Source: Apostichopus japonicus (Eukaryota; Echinodermata; Holothuroidea; Aspidochirotida; Stichopodidae). From it: a stretch of 64,000 nucleotides of DNA. A program made the position numbers and the translations under genes. Below, piece after piece: positions 13,546 to 26,969 of the stretch. The DNA is taken from contig NC_092581.1 in assembly GCF_037975245.1 (NCBI RefSeq), positions 7,713,501 to 7,777,500 on the forward strand, given 5' to 3'. The notes beneath the pieces are model-generated. The model saw nothing but the letters and a program-made list of their open reading frames with translations. It did no database searches and was not told the origin of the DNA. The first letter of the stretch is position 1. Each line of letters begins with the position of its first letter.

Positions 13546-16500
13546 AGTTATAATTAGTCTTGCATAGACAATGGTTCAGTGTTTTTATTTTAATGATACA
13601 CATTTTTTAAATATGTATGTATTCATTTGAATTTGATCTGACCAACAGATACTGCCACTCAATCATGAGAATGCTGTAAACCCCTTAGTAAGTCCACCAT
13701 ACCAAGTGCATTGATTTCTGCTTCTAGATAGCTCTTTCTTTCAACTAAATTTCTCTAGCTAAAACCATCAAGATTTGTTTCATGTTTATAACTTCAAAAT
13801 AGCAGAGCATATCCCTTCTCATACAGAGACACTCCAACTCAAGCACACACAAAGACATATAAAAGGCAAACTTCCTCTACACACAATAGGAAAAAAATAT
13901 GAAAATCTTAGCTATATCACATATAAAACAAACTTAAATTATTATTTATTAAATCAATAAATATTTGACATGAATATGTACATTCTTACATCATACATGT
14001 TATATGAAACTACTTATTTTGACCAGGCTTGAATGAACTGAAATTGCCATAAATGGTATTGCCCTTAAAGGGCATCTGTTATCAATAGTAACTACTGCCA
14101 TGCCCATTTAATCAAGTTGCCATATGGTGCAATCACAATGACATCAATCAGTAAACTAAATTATCACATTAAATCAGAGCTCAAAAGTTGTCTGCAACTC
14201 CAGCAATATTTACCACTACAAAACAGCTATGAAGCAGCTGTGTGAAATGCAAAGACCTTGATGAACAGTTTCTCATAAACCATTCCTGTCTTCTCTCACT
14301 TTTGGACAACATGCCTTGGTGTCCTTCCAACTATTAAATTGCTTTGTTGCCATGCCACTCTACTGAAAATCAATGGTAGTTTCTACCTTGCCCTAAAAAA
14401 GTTGCCTTTCCCACTTGTATTCTTACAGATACTGTACTTCCAAGCCTGGATTTTGACATGCATAGAACATGATACCATGATCACTGCGGTAACAATAAGT
14501 GAATTATAATGATTTATGTGCAGAGGATATCAACACATGGATCTTACACCATGTCTTAATTGTAAATTTCTTAGTGAACATGAGAAAGAAACCCCCATAG
14601 TTGATTTACCACTATACATGGAAACACTTACAGTTTTGACATTTGACCTCAATAGAACTAGAGTGTATGTGGTAAATGACATGTGACATCTGATTATGAT
14701 CAAGAAGAGCTTTCCTCTTATGGTCAATACACGGCTGCATCTCTGTGACAAATATCAGGTTGACTGTCTTTATACCAACTTCACATGAAAACATTGTACA
14801 TAATAGTTATAGCTTCCTTTAAGTACATCACTTTAACATCTCTCTTCAAAGGGTATTTGACAACTTGATATTGGATGTTTCAATTTAAACGACTCACAGA
14901 TATTGAGAGTGCAAACTTAGATAAGCACTGATGATTACCTTGGGGAACTCATAGGGCTGTTAGAGAGAATGTTGATGATGTTGCAAGGGCACTCATTGCT
15001 GCAAGCTATAAATATCACTTCAAAATGTAGATGGAAATGTATATACACTGAATCTTCCTTTGAACTGGCAAATTTAATTTGGACACTTCAAGTACACCAG
15101 TTAATTTGTTTTTCTCTCATATAAAGGAGTAAAGTTTGTACTGCAAACTAACAAGGCAATCCAATAAAAGTGCTAGATAACTCATAATACTTGGAGGAAA
15201 TATGAGAGGTAAAGATGAGATATGAATTCTGACAAGTAACTATGATGCCAGAAAAACACTAAGATTCATGTAAGCCAGTCATGCTACAACTCCTCTCCAA
15301 ACAACAGCATGAATTTTGTTTGTATAATGGCTACTCACTTGTTAACATATCACCAGATTTAATTCACTCTTTTCTTAAAGTCAACAGTAAAGTTTGGTTG
15401 TCTCTACCAATGATTGAAAGAGTGTTGCCCATTAACTTTGTTTTGTATTGGATATTCACATTGGTGATTTCTTGTGTAGTTGTAAGATATTAATGTTACC
15501 TTCATCATTACACATTTCAAAGTAAAGTCTGTTGTAGTTTCAGACTTTAAACCAAATTAACTCTATGTCATGCATATTATCTCACTGAATATTTCATTTA
15601 TCTATATATCTTAGTCTTATGGCACATCTAGGCCCTTAACACTTGTTTTCTCAATAATAAGAGTTTCCTGAGAACCACACAATACAACATGTTGTGCACT
15701 CTAATTGACTAGTGCTTTGCAAGATACACTTTAACACTGGAATAATTACAGCAAACATAGTTCCTACACTAACTACAAGGCAATTATTACATTTTGTAGC
15801 AAGAGGTTATAAATATATACACAATACTTGCATTTATAAATATAATATTGATGTGATGTAGACAATAAACTAATTCAAGGTTCAGTTTAATATTTGATTG
15901 TATTTGTCCAATCAATGGCACCTTGCAGCTACCAGCCTTGTTGTATCAACTGTAAAGGTCAAGCACCCTGAAGGCTACCAACAGTTTGTTGTCAGGCTAA
16001 GATGACCAAGCAAGAAAGATTCAAGATTCTCACATTTACTTTGAAGGAAACGTTTGCCATTGATTAGTCATTGTCCCAAAGCATTTTGGCTTCATGTTGA
16101 CAATTCATTTCCAGTATGTGTAATGAAGCTACGGAATGATTTTGTAAACATACAGGCTGCCAAAGTATGTTGTACATACACTGATTGGGCTAGTAGGAAT
16201 TCTGTATAACCGCAGGTCAGAGTACACATCAATGCTTAAATTAATGGTACTGTTGACCATAGCATGCAGCTATCAGTAGTCTTCATAAGCTGTTGCATCT
16301 TAAAAGAGGACAACATTGACTTAAGGGAATTAGAAAAATGACTTAATTATTTATCAGGATGATTTACACAACCTGAACACAGCTGGACAGAACCTTCAGG
16401 AAATGAGTGTCCGATTGAGCACTTTTACTTCACAGGAGAATAACAACTAAAGTCTGTCTTAGAGTCTATTATTGAAAAACAATTAATTCCCAATCAATTT

Positions 16501-18205
16501 TTTTTTAGTTGTAAGTGAAAGAATTCATCTTGAGCATCCAATTTCGGACAAATATTCCCCAAACTGATCTCACCCTTCCGAAATTAAAAACAACTTTTAA
16601 TATCACAATACAACTGGATAGGATGTTGCCATGGAGATATAACTGGCAAAATGCTAGCTAAGAAGAGAGAAAGCAATCATTCGTCATCCTCTTAATTTCA
16701 TCAAGAGATGATCAGAACCTTGACTTATTAATCAGTGAGATAAAATTGCAAATCAAATTTACTTTGCCAATGTTATTTCTGATGACCCTTACCTACATTG
16801 CTGGTCAAGCTAATGGCAATAACAATTACACACAAACACACACACCAAAAAAGAAAAGCATCTTGACTCAAACTTTTCCCAGAAGATGGGAGCAAAAATG
16901 TTGGTGTTTGCAGTCCTTCAGTCAAGTATCTTCGCATAATCGATGGTTGATGAAATCATAGAAGGACATCTCAGGGCTGTCAATACAAGAGAAGAAAAAT
17001 CACCCAGTAAGCAGGTGTACAGGAGTAGAAGTCTGAAGTAACAGGCCTCAAATAAACTACATTGGATTATTGAAGATATAAAAGATATTGTTAGCATAAA
17101 TATATCAATTAAGAAGAAACAAAAAGTAGAGTACTGATGCTTAATTGTTACATATCACTGTAAGGCACGTCATTTCTTTAAATTCTGATTGGCTTCTGAA
17201 ATAATCACTAAATCTAGTTGAATGCTATCAGTCACAACTATCTAACAAACCATTAACGAAGCAGTTAACCAAACTTTTACTTTAATATGCAGTTAAAATG
17301 CACTGACTATCAAGATCTGCCCAACTGATAGATTTTGTTCAATGTAAGACAGATCACCATCTAAACCTTGTAGTCAGATGACAACCAATTTGTCATAATG
17401 TTTTATATGAGGTGGTATCTTTGACAATTTCATGCTGCAAGATACAGAGTGTAGGAGCCAATTACATTGCTATGATCAGACTATTAAACCTGATTGTTAT
17501 TTCAAATAGAACATGGATATTACAAACAAGAAAGCACTGAACTGTTAAAAGCATTTTCTTTTAAAATGATACCATGTTTAAAATTCTGCTTAAGATGTAT
17601 GAGTCACATTGTTGAGCTAGTGATGATATCTTGTGAGTAATGTTATCAATTATGAAGCAAGGTATCACCCTGTAATATTTTTACTAAGAGACTGATACTG
17701 TATACCATCACAACTTTTTCATCACAAAAAGTGTTTCAGAATTAGAAAATAACCAATTTTACTAATTGAGCCACAGCTATGAATTAAAATTGTGACATTC
17801 AAGTCAAATATTGATTACACACTTTATAGTACAATATAAATGCTGCATACTAATACTGATCAATCAAACCCAATAGGCTACTGTACAGCAGGTATGTACA
17901 ACTATTGATTACTAATAACCAGATGTTGAATAAAGAATAACCACCAGGGTGCAAATATTTAACAAATTTTTGCCTGTTCTAGATTCAAATAGCTTATAAA
18001 GATGCGGTTGTCAAATTTGCTGTTGCTGAAGAAACAACATTAAGTTGTTGGTTTTATCCAGGTTTCTCAGGCACTCAACAGGGAGTGAAGATAAATATAT
18101 AGCACCATACCATGTTGTAAGACTGCCAGACCATAACTGGTTTTCTAAACAGATAATTTTATCTCTATTATTTAATAATAATAATAACCTTTTCTCATAT
18201 CTTAA
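13546..18205. other. long AT-rich stretch, no gene seen
   Basis: About 4.7 kb without a convincing exon. A 71-residue plus frame at 16746-16961 has a hydrophobic start resembling a signal peptide but no other support. Neither strand gives a recognisable protein family. Confidence 0.4.
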
Positions 18206-19365
18206 GCTTCTTGACTATACATCAGGTACTATTATGGGGCGGGACTGACTACACATCAGGTATTACGGGGCGGGGAGTGACTACACATCAGGTATTCTTA
18301 CAGGCTAGGGAATGGCTACAAATCAGGTACTATTATTGGCTATGGAATGTCTACACATCAGGTGTTCTTACGGGGTGTGGAATGACTACACATAAGGTAT
18401 TCTTACGGGCCGGGGAATGATTACACATTAGATTTACACATCAGGTACTATTACAGGACAGGGAATGACTACACATCAGGTATTATTATAGGCCAGGGAA
18501 TGACCACACATCAGGTATTCATACGGGTTGGGGAATGACTACACGTCAGGTACTATTACGGGCGGGCAATGACTACACATCAGGTATTCTTACGGCCGGG
18601 GAATGACTACACATCAGGTACTATTACTGGGTGTGGAATGACTACGCATAAGGTATTCTTACGGGTCGGGTAATTATTACCCATTAGATTTACACACCGG
18701 GTACTATTACAGGCCGGGGAATGACTACACATCAGGTATTATAGTAGGCCGGGGAATGACTACACATAAGGTATTATTATGGGCCGGGGAATGACTACAC
18801 ATCAGGTATTCACACGGGCCGGGGAATGACTACACATCAGGTACTATTACGAGGCGGGGAGTGACTACACATCAGGTACTATTACGGGCGGGCAATGACT
18901 ACACATCAGGTATTCTTACAGCCGGAAATGACTACACATCAGGTACTATTACAGGCCAGGGAATGACTACACATCAGGTATTATTATAGGCCGGGGAATG
19001 ACTACACATCAGGTATTATTATAGGCCGGGAAATGACTACACATCAGGTATTCATACAGGCTGGGGAATGACTACACATCAAGTACTATTAAGGGGCGGG
19101 GAGTGACTACACATCAGGTATTATTAAGGGGCGGGCAATGACTACACATCAGGCATTCTTACAGGCCGGGGAATGACTACAAATCAGGTACTATTACGGG
19201 CGGGGAATGACTACACATCAGGTATTCTTACGGCCGGGGAATGACTACACATTAGGTATTATTACGGGGCCTGGAATGACTACACATCAGGTATTATTAT
19301 GGGGTGGGGAAGACTATACATCAGGTATTATTATGGGGGTGGGGTGGGGAATGACTAAATGGGGA
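18206..19365. repeat. 35-bp minisatellite
   Basis: Around 33 units of about 35 bp are built as GACTACACATCAGGTATTAT followed by a variable TACGGGCCGGGGAAT. Variation is concentrated in the G-rich half (GGGGCGGGGAGT, GGCCAGGGAAT, GGTGTGGAAT). The GACTACACATCAGGTA half is nearly invariant. Confidence 0.95.
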
Positions 19366-19563
19366 ATATATACTTAAATAATTGATTTCTTCTGCACAAT
19401 GAACAGCAAAGTCTGTAATTGAAGGAATTCCCACAGAGAACTGTCCTTAACAAATTATAAGGGTTTAGTACTAAAATTTCCTAAAGTGTACTGTATATCC
19501 CAGGGGTGGTTTTCACTCCAATATTTGGTTATTATAAAATAAAATAATAATAAGGCGGTTATT

Positions 19564-19832
19564 TTTACGATGCTTGGCCAACCACGAATGTGAGAGAATC
19601 CTGCAAGGGCTTATGGATTAATACTACTTTCACGTGGGGCTTCCAATTCAACAACTCAAATTTGAATCTTTTCAAGTTAGAAAGCCATTTCAGATGGGAA
19701 AACCGTAGATTGTTCTTGGAGGAATAGACCACCTTATTATATGACCCCAGCTGGGGATCAAACTCTGAACCTCCTGATTGCTAAGCCTCAATGCTTCAAA
19801 TGCCACCGCCTTATTCCACTCGGCCGCAGCAC
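19564..19832 (-). mobile_element. tRNA(Ser/Leu)-derived SINE
   Basis: On the minus strand the element begins GTGCTGCGGCCGAGTGGAAT, with an A box typical of class II tRNAs (GGCCGAGTGG). TTCAGAGTTTGATCCCCAG follows about 65 bases on as a B box. A tRNA-unrelated body runs down to 19564. The direct repeat CGGTTATT flanks it (19556-19563 and 19833-19840), as expected for a retroposon. The head is too decayed to be a working tRNA gene. Confidence 0.65.
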
Positions 19833-19840
19833 CGGTTATT

Positions 19841-22800
19841 GCCTAATTCTGTGGATGTATACACCTTTTACACAATAAATATTGGTTAATTTATGTCAAA
19901 ATGAGAGCACTTTATATGAAGGTATTGAGCTGAATTGAGAACTCCTTCAAGAGAAAGACATAACGTCACTGGAGTGACTATGAGGGGGGTTGTTGTACAA
20001 ACATATATATGCAATTCCATAGTATATTTCTTAATTGTAAAAGAATTTGAGCAATTTGACAGCATATTCTTGCTCTGGATGGGAGTAACCAAGAATGTGC
20101 TCTAATTTCGTACCAAACAAAAGAAATGTAGTTTCTCAAAAACACATACTGTAGCCTGGACAGACAATCTCATAGTTAATTGAAGCCCCGTCACATGACC
20201 ACACAGATTCATCTTATTATAATGTACAGTGCATAACTAGTCATAACAGGGCTCTCTGGTCACAACACTTATACAAATGCAATGAAGATGTCAACTTGTT
20301 CAAGGCTTTCTTCCAGTTCCAAGGTTCCCAACACGATTAAACAGAGTTTACTTGTCATGTGGTCATAAAGTGACTATGAAAGAAAAGATAAGACTGTTGG
20401 TAGTTTACTTCCTTGGCTAGTATAACACAGTTGTAGGCCTATGCCTACCAACTAGTAATTTGAATGGAGCAGTTGTGGTGTGTACTGTCCCTGAGAACTT
20501 TGTATGGAGAGGAGACTAGGCATTAGATTACAGTAGCTGAATACTATTCTTTTTATCTATTTGACTACTTTTGGATATTGGTGTGGGAATTTATTCTTCC
20601 ATAATCTGTTGCTTCTTACTGTGAAACTTCAGACACTGGAGATGGTACAGTACTGTAGCTCACACTTAGGCCTAAACCCACTTCCACTGACGCTGACAAA
20701 AACAACTTATAAATGTTTTTGTCTTTAAATTTTTGGGAGCATGTATAAGATAATTCTCTCTCCAGCAGCATTATTACAACCATTTGTAACTTACTTTTTG
20801 AGAAATTTTGGGGCATGGAAGCTTAAATTTCCTGGCTAGGAGTATTAAATTAGGGGCATGAGCAGGCTATGGATTTTTTACTTTTTGGTCACAATATAGT
20901 TGAATTGGTTACACCAATAATGTCATACTATCCGATGAGCAACCAAACTTTTATGGCACCTTCAGTACATGACATTTTTTGTTTGGTCAACTTTTACAAG
21001 GTTATTAAATTTTGCATTTCCACAGTACAAACATGTCGACAAACGTGCTCAAATATTTTCATCTCTTTGCCTTACTTCACTCTCTTCATAACATTATGGT
21101 AGATAATTCCTAACAGAAATCCTTCAATTGTGGCAATTAATTATTAATCTTATTGAGTGCCAACAGTTCAGTCCACAATATAAATACCATTACTGATTAA
21201 TATCCAAGTGTGAAATGAAGAGGAAACTTAAGAATTAGCAGAGTTTCAACATAATGACTTCCTTAATTATTTGCAATGGAATTTGAAGCAGCAGTAAATG
21301 CAAATGCATAGGTTGAATGCATATATAGTTGGTTGGCTACAACTATTTGTTTTTATCTTTAAAGGGCACAGAAGACTCATTGAATGGTTCCAATGATGCT
21401 CTTGTAAGATGCCAATTGAAATTTAGATAATTGGTAAATGAACCTGAGTGGATAATCAGACACTAAAACACCCATGATGCAGGTGCTTATATCATATAAC
21501 TTTGAAGAACAATGGTGCACATCTTCAGCTGTTGGGCAAACAACTAACATGATATCAATGCATGTAAACTAGTTATCTACCATCCATAAGATACAATTTA
21601 CAATGAAGGTAATCCACATTCACTCAGGAATGTAAAAAGAGCTACAAAAGTAAATCCTTAAAAAGGGGAACATAGACAAATGGAGTACAAAGTTTACAAT
21701 ATAGCTATACACCATTCCTTTAGACATAGCATGCATATAAGCTTTCTGTGTATGAACACTTACACACACACTTATAAATAAAATATATGCCAATGTGACA
21801 GGAAACAAGGAACTAGTTATTGCAATATTTATAGTTTTACCTTATGTCCCACCTACTTATTAATATGCATGACTTTACCTCTCAAGAAAATAGTGCATGT
21901 CTACAACACTATCATAACTGTAACTGCTAGGAATAGCATACTGTGCAAATACACATATCAAGAGAGAAATCAAGAGGGAACAAGTAATCATTGTTATTAA
22001 TTTGGTATGGAATATTAAGTACCCAGTAATTGCATGTTGTTGGACAAAACGTGCTCCACAACATTCAAATGAAAACTAGGCACAACTTCCCTACATGATT
22101 CTCAAGCATACTGTACTGTATGTAGACATTTGCTTATCTCGAGTAAAGTCAGAAATGAAACGAAACAACCAGGTACTTTTATGTCACATTGACCTCACCA
22201 TGAGAGGAATGTGTGGGGACTACATTCCACTTGACCCATGCAATTATGTAGAGCTGTTATATTATGCATCACCTTTCATTCAATACGAAACCATCATCAC
22301 CTTACATTCAATGCAAAACCATAAGCTGGTCATAAGCTCCCACAGACATTCATTGTACCACTGTACAATCTACATTACTGTCAAAGATATACTGATAAAA
22401 AAGGGGGGGGGGGCACAAAGGGTACAACTTTGCCATTTTGGTACAAACTTTCGCTGTTGACCTCTGGATATGTTTGGCACAGTAACTACTAACTTAGCAT
22501 TACATCTCAATTGCATACTATTCACAGCCCATGATCAAATCCTAATAAATGATTGTTTTGATCCCTTTATATAAATTAATGGTCACACAATTTTCACACA
22601 AACTTTTCAAACCATACAATTGGTAGGATTAGTGATATCTTTCTATTTTTCTAAATGAACACTTCATATACTGTAACACTGCATTTTCAAGTTTAACTCT
22701 TTTGACAACAAGGCTCTTACACCAATGTGGACCTGCACATCAAGTATGAAGATAATCCAACTTAAACTACTGGAGCTGTGGTTGAGATGCTTTACAGACT

Positions 22801-23126
22801 TTGATCTCAAAAGACTTTTGAGTTCACAAAAGATATCACGACAAACTTCAACAGACATTTGAACCCCAAAACACCCAAAAGCAATGCGGTTTAGTCGGAC
22901 TGTCCTGAAACCACCTTTGATATTCATGTAATCTTTGATTTTCTTTTGGAGTTATTTATAAGCTTTCCAGACTTGGAACTATCTTGATCTGACTTGGATT
23001 GGCTTCTTGTAAAATTAACAAAGGGGACAATGCATACTGTACCAAGTTTTATAAAAAGTATTAAATTAAGTTGTCCTTTTTGAGTCTCTTGTTACAAGCA
23101 GGCACAACACTCACACCATGACACAC
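19841..23126. other. AT-rich stretch, no gene seen
   Basis: No supported exon or RNA gene. A 121-residue plus frame (22095-22460) and an 87-residue minus frame (22664-22927) match no family I know and lack splice or codon-use support. A G run occurs near 22406. Confidence 0.4.
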
Positions 23127-23223
23127 ACTATCACAATAGTGTGTAAAAGTAAGTTGGCCGACAGGCTCTTCAGTGGATAAGCAGTTTGCTAACAGTTTTA
23201 TTTTATTTTGACTATCACAATAG
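23127..23223 (+). mobile_element. short tRNA-half retroposon with 13-bp target duplication
   Basis: A 71-bp insert (23140-23210) lies between perfect 13-bp direct repeats ACTATCACAATAG. It holds an A-box-like GGCTCTTCAGTGGATAAGC and ends in an AT-rich ATTTTATTTTG tail, with no B box. This fits a truncated tRNA or SINE transcript retroposed by a LINE-type mechanism. The parent family is unknown. Confidence 0.55.
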
Positions 23224-24163
23224 CACGGATTCATTTTGCCTTGGCAAGGAATAAAAGATCCAGATAAGATATTTGTATGAAAATTACATTAGCAAAATAC
23301 CATTTCAGGGACAACACCCCTGGATTTTTTTCTAAACTGAATCATTTCTTCATCACTTACTCAAATCTTGAATTATGTAAAAATTACACTTAAATGACTT
23401 CTATAGCTGTGCAATTTAGTATATAGCAAAGATGTCAAAATTGGTCTATTATAATTCTAAAGGTTACAAATTGGCCTTCCACAATTAGTTTAATAAAGTG
23501 TTCTTATATATTAGAAAATCATCAAATCAAAAAGAACCTGTCAGAAAGTTAGTCAAAAATAGGCCATGAAAACAGACAAAATCCAGCAAAATAAATTACA
23601 ATAGATATAGATATTTAAAGATTGCATTCATTGAAACCAATTTCAATCTAATTTAAAGCATTATCTTCAAACAAAAACGGAGTTACCAAACGATATAAGC
23701 TAAAATATTAAATCTTCTAAGTGGCTGAAAACAGTCATGATATGTTGAAACTAAATACTGAATATTACATCAAGGATTCAAGAGATATAAAAGGAAGAAA
23801 CCTGTTAATGGAATGAAAATACAATCATAATGTCTCGCTAATAATGGCTTTGTCAATTTCGTGAATAGGATATGGCAAACAACACTGCTAAAATGCACCA
23901 AAGCCAGCAATTGGCTGAATTTTAGTTTAAATATGACATCATCAGGTCATATAAGATATATCATGCTTTCAAGGGTTTAGGACAGTTGACCTCTGACCTC
24001 TTCCAAGAACAACAGGGTTCTCTTGTTTGAGAGACACTGACCTGACACAACATCAATTACATACTATTGCTGCTTTCATGCTGGGTGAATTTCATTCCAT
24101 TTACACCTCTGTGTATAAATACCTCCCATTTTCACTGAACCACAAGTCTTTAGACTTGTGGTA

Positions 24164-24438
24164 CTCATCTTAGAAACAGAATAATGTTCACCATCATCAA
24201 GTGAATGCAACAACACTCAACTATCCTAGCTGAATATCTGTATATATACTTTGTATTCACATGTCATTTTGAGCTCATCTTAGAAGCAGAGTTATATTCA
24301 CCATCATCAAGTGAATGCAACAACACTCAACTATCCTAGCTGAATATCTGTATACACTTTGTATTCACATGTCATTTTGAGCTCATCTGAGATATAGATT
24401 CCTGTTCACCATCATTGAGTGAATGCAACAACACTCAC
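24164..24438. repeat. 108-111 bp tandem repeat, 2.5 copies
   Basis: Copies start at about 24164, 24274 and 24382. Each contains TCACCATCATCAAGTGAATG and, in the first two, CAACTATCCTAGCTGAATAT and TTGTATTCACATGTCATTTT. The third copy is truncated. A 10-bp perfect hairpin (24140-24161) sits directly before the array. Confidence 0.92.
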
Positions 24439-24780
24439 AATCTTATTTTATTGTATTGTTTTCAATGTTGGTAAACTTTTGTATTCTATTATGGGTTTAA
24501 CGTATCTTGGCAGATTTCATGTACACCGCCAGCAATGCAGTACGTTAATCTAAGGTGACCATTATATCAATAAAAACCGATGCCCTGAAAAATACAATTT
24601 AAACCCCACAGTTTGAGACTTTGTTGCAATTTTACTAATATTCATTTTTACCTCTAGACAAATGTGATATTTACCATTGTACCCATAACAAATAAAGTGC
24701 TCCAAGTCCTTTCTGCACTTCTAAAAGCTCGTCAGAGTGTGCAAAACATCTCATAAAAACAGAATGAAAGTATACATGTG

Positions 24781-25919
24781 AAAGATCAGTAGATCATGCA
24801 AGTTTAATAGGAATACAAGTCACAGGACTGCAAGATAGGAATACAAGTCACTGGACTGCAAGATCAGTAGTTCATGCAAGTTTGATAGGAATACAAGTCA
24901 CTGGACTGCCAGATCAGTAGATCATGCAAGTTTGATAGGAATACAAGTCACTGGACTGCAAGATCAGTAGATCATGCAAGTTTGATAGGAATACAAGTCA
25001 CTGGACTGCAAGATCAGTAGATCATGCAAGTTTGATAGGAAAACAAGTCACTGGACTGCAAGATCAGTAGATCATGCAAGTTTGATAGGAATACAAGTCA
25101 CTGGACTGCAAGATCAGTAGATCATGCAAGTTTGATAGGAATACAAGTCACTGGACTGCAAGATCAGCAAGATCAGTAGATCATGTAAGTTTGATAGGAA
25201 TACAAGTCACTGGACTGCAAGATCAGTAGATCATGCAAGTTTGATAGGAATACAAGTCACAGGACTGCAAGATCAGTAGATCATGCAAGTTTGATAGGAA
25301 TACAAGTTACTGGACTGCAAGATCAGTAGATCATGCAAGTTTGATAGGAAAACAAGTCACTGGATTGCAAGATCAGTAGATCATGCAAGTTTGATAGGAA
25401 TACAAGTCACTGGACTGCAAGATCAGTAGATCATGCAAGTTTGATAGGAATACAAGTCACTGGACTGCAAGATCAGTAGATCATGCAAGTTTGATAGGAA
25501 TACAAGTCACTGGACTGCCAGATCAGTAGATCATGCAAGTTTGATAGGAATACAAGTCACTGGACTGCAAGATCAGTAGATCATGCAAGTTTGATAGGAA
25601 TACAAGTCACTGGACTGTCAGATCAGTAGATCATGCAAGTTTGATAGGAATACAAGTCACTGGACTGTCAGATCAGTAGATCATGCAAGTTTGATAGGAA
25701 TACAAGTCACTGGACTGCAAGATCAGTAGATCATGCAAGTTTGATAGGAATACAAGTCACTGGATTGCAAGATCAGTAGATCATGCAAGTTTGATAGGAA
25801 TACAAGTCACTGGACTGCAAGATCAGTAGATCATGCAAGTTTGATAGGAATACAAGTCACTGGACTGCAATATCAGTAGATCATGCAAGTTTGATAGGAA
25901 TACAAGTCACTGGACTGCA
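24781..25919. repeat. 50-bp highly homogeneous minisatellite
   Basis: Roughly 22 units of exactly 50 bp: GATCAGTAGATCATGCAAGT, TTGATAGGAATACAAGTCAC, TGGACTGCAA. Most units differ by at most one or two bases. Recurrent variants are CTGCCAG, CTGTCAG, AAACAAG and CACAGG. One 10-bp duplication (GATCAGCAAGATCAG) lies near 25160, and the first unit or two are incomplete. The homogeneity implies recent expansion or ongoing conversion. Confidence 0.97.
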
Positions 25920-26969
25920 TCTGCAAGAAGAACACATATCTTGAACTGGACCTGTCAAGCTGGATTGTTACAAATTATCTATTCCATCTCAAGCATGATG
26001 ATTTACCCAATTACCTTTCCATACTCTGTCCAATCTATAATTGCATATTTTGCATGCAGAACACTGCTATTTGGCAAGGGGCAAACCATAGTAACCCCTT
26101 AACAAAATATAATGTAAGAACAATAAAATACGATTTCACCTTGTTATTTACACAAGGGTACATTGGCAGCTGGCTAAAACAGTTTGGGAAATATTTCTCC
26201 CCAAAAAACTACTCTCATAATATCAACAAGTCCTTTCTATCAGTTTATCTCAACATCTTAATTCATATCATCTTCTTTTTCTTTCAGAAATCACTATCAC
26301 TTGGAAATGCATTCTACAAAACAGATTAAAAGCCAGAAATAACATACTGTAACTCTTCATATCAAGACTTATTCCAGGAGGACCTGTAAAATATCTTGCA
26401 TATGTAACCATCTACTACCAAGGTTACAGCAACATTTAGAATGCAGTGAATAATTTAAGTAATCTCATAAGAATTGATTCCAGAGCTCCAAATTTCATTA
26501 AACTCCTATAATGAATCAATTTGATACTGTCATGATTCTTAGACTTACTGAAACAACTAGTTGATAGATAGAAGAGTATAGGAAACCAGCCTGAAGACTG
26601 CTAGTTCATCTACGCAGAAAATCAGTTCAGACTTAGAAGGCTGGTTTGACCTTCATAGCTGGTGTTCGACCATGTATAGAATCTCATTCCTGTCGGGAAT
26701 GCAATGCATTGGTAAAGGACATTGGCTGTGTTGACCTCAACAACTTGACTTTCCTTTGTACCAAGTTATACACGATACACAGTGCCCCATGTACATTATA
26801 TAAGATATATGATATACATCAAAAACATTATACACAGCAAAACCACTCAACAATATGCATATGGCATGACTCAACGTGCAAAATAATTGACTCAAAGTTT
26901 ATCATTGACAAAAGAAGATAGTCTTGAATTCCAGGATTAAAATATGGCTTTTGAACGTAATATTATTGT
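25920..26969. other. no gene seen
   Basis: AT-rich sequence between the minisatellite and the DIRS-like relic. A 91-residue plus frame (26054-26329) and another (26646-26921) have no recognisable features. Confidence 0.4.

Noticed and set aside
16746-16961. Small secreted protein with a signal-peptide-like start
   Set aside because: Only the hydrophobic N-terminus is suggestive. The rest is low complexity, with no splice context, homologue or poly(A) support.
22095-22460. 121-residue plus-strand protein
   Set aside because: No family resemblance, AT-rich composition typical of its surroundings, and it runs through a poly-G tract.
24781-25919. CRISPR array
   Set aside because: Units are contiguous 50-mers without variable spacers, in eukaryotic DNA and with no cas genes. 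It is a minisatellite.
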